In this document: one piece after another, positions 5,957 through 7,226 of the stretch
How positions within the stretch are numbered: position 1 is the stretch's first letter
Layout of the letters: each line of letters begins with the position of its first letter
Assembly (NCBI GenBank): GCA_964523735.1
Contig: CAZFYZ010000167.1
Span: 1-7,226, forward strand
Direction: 5' to 3'
Length of the DNA: 7,226 nt
From: CAZFYZ01 sp964523735
GTDB taxonomy: Bacteria; Armatimonadota; UBA5829
Notes under the pieces: generated by a model
The model's database searches: none
What the model saw: only the letters and a program-made list of their open reading frames with translations
What the model was told of the DNA's origin: nothing
Position numbers and translations under genes: made by a program

Positions 5957-5985
5957 GGGAGCGGCGGCAGTAGCTCCCTGTTTTT
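5957..5985 (+). terminator. intrinsic terminator between the pilin-like and zinc-ribbon genes
   Basis: The stem GGGAGC (5957-5962) / GCTCCC (5973-5978) encloses a 10-base loop and is followed by TGTTTTT (5979-5985). It lies 140 bases after the pilin-like stop codon and only 20 bases before the next ATG. A smaller hairpin, AGTCT ATA AGACT (5937-5949), lies just upstream. It most simply ends the pilin-like transcript, but its closeness to the next gene also fits an attenuator. Confidence 0.75.
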
Positions 5986-6005
5986 GTGGCAATTGGAGGC
6001 AGGCA

Positions 6006-6365
6006 ATGGCATCCCGCATCGAATTCTCAACCGTTCGCGAATTGGAGAAGAAGACGTTCCGGATCTTCCGCTACGGCGGCATTGCCATGGCCGCTGGCCT
6101 GATCCTGGGTCTGTTCATAGGGATTTTCGGCTGGGCGCTGATGGGCGTGGCGGGAATCTGCATGGTCGCGGCAATGGCCTACGTGTCGATGCTCGGCAAG
6201 GAGCCTACCCGTCCGGTGTTCTGCCCCTACTGCGCCTGCGAGAACGAAGTCTACAAGTCCCGCCGCAGCTTCAACTGCGACATCTGCAGACGGCCTATCG
6301 CTGTGACCGAGACCGGTGAGGTCCTGGTGGCCGAGGCCGAAAGCACCGCCCGCTACGGAGCCTGA
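6006..6365 (+). CDS. small membrane protein with C-terminal zinc ribbon
   Basis: This is a 119-residue protein that I do not recognise by family name. A charged lead (RELEKKTFRIFR, 11-22) precedes about 40 hydrophobic residues (23-63), enough for two helices joined by a short turn. The tail carries CPYC (73-76) and CDIC (91-94), a four-cysteine zinc ribbon with a 14-residue spacing, then a short acidic end. With two helices and a short charged lead, I expect both ends to be in the cytoplasm, with the ribbon there for protein or nucleic acid contact. GGAGG sits 6 bases before the ATG, a strong ribosome site that fixes the start. The overlapping frame beginning at 5984 has no such site and is a shadow. 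Confidence 0.85.
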   Translation: MASRIEFSTVRELEKKTFRIFRYGGIAMAAGLILGLFIGIFGWALMGVAGICMVAAMAYVSMLGKEPTRPVFCPYCACENEVYKSRRSFNCDICRRPIAVTETGEVLVAEAESTARYGA

Positions 6366-6404
6366 AAGGTTTCATCACGACCCCAAACGAGCTATACTAT
6401 ATCA

Positions 6405-6414
6405 NNNNNNNNNN
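6405..6414. other. assembly gap of ten N
   Basis: Ten ambiguous bases join two contigs. The length is probably a placeholder, so the true distance between the zinc-ribbon gene and the protease gene is unknown. The promoter of the protease gene may be lost in it. A TATACT box at 6393-6398 lies just before the gap but has no good -35 partner. Confidence 0.95.
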
Positions 6415-6447
6415 CGTTGTCTACGTCGTTGGATATTGGAGCTAGTT

Positions 6448-7226
6448 ATGGGACGTGCCATGATGATGAAACGATCATTCCTCTACCTGATCATCGCTCT
6501 TGCCGCAGCCCTGTTTGCTTTTGCTGGGTCGGTTCCTGCCTGGGCCGTCACCCTTGAGGAGGAGGTCGAGCTTGGGCGCAAGCTCGATGTTGAGATCCTC
6601 AAGGAGAACCCCAGTTCCACCGACACCGAGGCGATCAAGCAGATGGAAGAGTACGGCCAGAAGCTTGCCAAGAATGTCCGCCGGCCAGAGATCAAGTACC
6701 ACTTCCGCCTGCTGCGCGATGACGAGTTCAATGCGTTCTCCACGCCGGGCGGCTATGTCTACTTCACCGAACGGCTCTGGAACACGCTGCGCAAGGACGA
6801 GCGGATCGGCGTGCTGGCGCATGAGATAGTCCACTCGGACAGACGGCACGCGCTGGATGCTATCTCAAAGGCTCAGCGGAGGCAGCTGTTGCTGGCTGTG
6901 CTGTTGACCGCCGTTAAGGCCAATGAGACCTGGGGCAACGTGGCCGGACTGGCGCATCAGGTCTATACGCTGAAGTATTCGCGCGGCGATGAGCGCCAGG
7001 CGGACGAAGTTGGTGTCGAGCTGTGTGAGAAGGCCGGGTACAACCCTGTGGGCTTGCTGCTGGCGATGCGGAAGATCAGTCGTTTCCACAGTGAGCAGGG
7101 AGGCGAGACGCCTAAGATATTCTCATCCCATCCGCCAACCAAAGAGCGACTGTCTTACCTTACGGAGCTGCTCCAGAAGAAGGGGATCAAGGTACCCCCG
7201 GAGGATGTCCAGGAGGTGGCTAACCC
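6448..7226 (+). CDS. secreted M48 family zinc metalloprotease, 3' end outside the window
   Basis: The frame is open from the ATG at 6448 to the window end, giving 259 residues with no stop. The signal peptide is a basic start (MMMKRS), a hydrophobic core (about 11-27) and a likely cut after AWA (31-33). The zinc site is HEIVH (125-129) with Glu182 in the ERQAD motif (182-186, the M48 ExxAD pattern). The segments FNAFSTPGGYVYF (94-106) and SSHPPTKERL (226-235) are also typical of M48. BepA and LoiP, which degrade damaged outer-membrane proteins, are the known relatives. This protein has no TPR repeats in the visible part and no lipobox cysteine, so a periplasmic or secreted soluble enzyme is likely. 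Families of this compact type run about 250-280 residues, so little is missing unless a C-terminal domain follows. GGAG lies 6 bases before the ATG. Confidence 0.93.
   Translation, partial: MGRAMMMKRSFLYLIIALAAALFAFAGSVPAWAVTLEEEVELGRKLDVEILKENPSSTDTEAIKQMEEYGQKLAKNVRRPEIKYHFRLLRDDEFNAFSTPGGYVYFTERLWNTLRKDERIGVLAHEIVHSDRRHALDAISKAQRRQLLLAVLLTAVKANETWGNVAGLAHQVYTLKYSRGDERQADEVGVELCEKAGYNPVGLLLAMRKISRFHSEQGGETPKIFSSHPPTKERLSYLTELLQKKGIKVPPEDVQEVAN

Noticed and set aside
5897..5985. Known riboswitch, such as a cyclic-di-GMP type
   Set aside because: A GGCGAAACC stretch recalls part of that motif, but the other conserved blocks do not appear, so I do not call one.
6475..6849. Minus-strand open frames opposite the protease gene
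   Set aside because: The plus strand encodes clear M48 motifs (HEIVH and ExxAD) and a signal peptide. The reverse frames are shadows.

Overview
The window looks like a metagenome-assembled scaffold: a run of ten N at 6405-6414 is a join of fixed length. It is moderately GC-rich and comes from a bacterium that makes type IV pilin-like proteins with a C-terminal DGH motif. That style of pseudopilin is abundant in Armatimonadota, Planctomycetota and Lentisphaerota. Together with the DUF6754-type membrane cluster, I would guess Armatimonadota or a relative, but this is inference and no rRNA or marker gene is present to fix it.

Layout. Positions 1-204 hold a dispersed repeat fragment and a perfect 10-bp hairpin that probably ends the operon to its right. 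Positions 205-4227 are one tight minus-strand operon of six genes, transcribed from right to left. In order these are a small two-helix protein with a possible bacterial PH-like tail (4227-3778), a small hydrophobic protein (3784-3449), the DUF6754 protein (3456-2650), a multi-helix membrane protein (2644-1838), a protein with a soluble domain between two membrane helices (1837-977) and a seven-helix membrane protein (984-205). Neighbouring genes overlap by 7-8 bases or lie 0-5 bases apart. A perfect consensus sigma-70 promoter (TTGACA, 17 bases, TATAAT) sits at 4299-4327 on the minus strand. No subunit has an established function. The simplest reading is one uncharacterised envelope membrane complex.

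The 780-base divergent region 4228-5007 carries the operon promoter, a long imperfect inverted repeat (4366-4451), a 17-base dyad (4548-4564), a composite tandem array of hairpin units with alternating 52/60-base spacing (4638-4883) and a good forward promoter (4910-4938). A second copy of part of the inverted repeat lies at the other end of the operon (19-80), so the operon is bracketed by related repeats in the same orientation.

The plus-strand half has a prepilin-like pseudopilin gene (5008-5817), a 188-base spacer with an intrinsic terminator (5957-5985), a small membrane protein with a C-terminal zinc ribbon (6006-6365), the assembly gap, and a secreted M48 zinc metalloprotease (6448 to the window end, 3' incomplete). 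The plus-strand genes look independent of the operon. The shared theme is the cell envelope.
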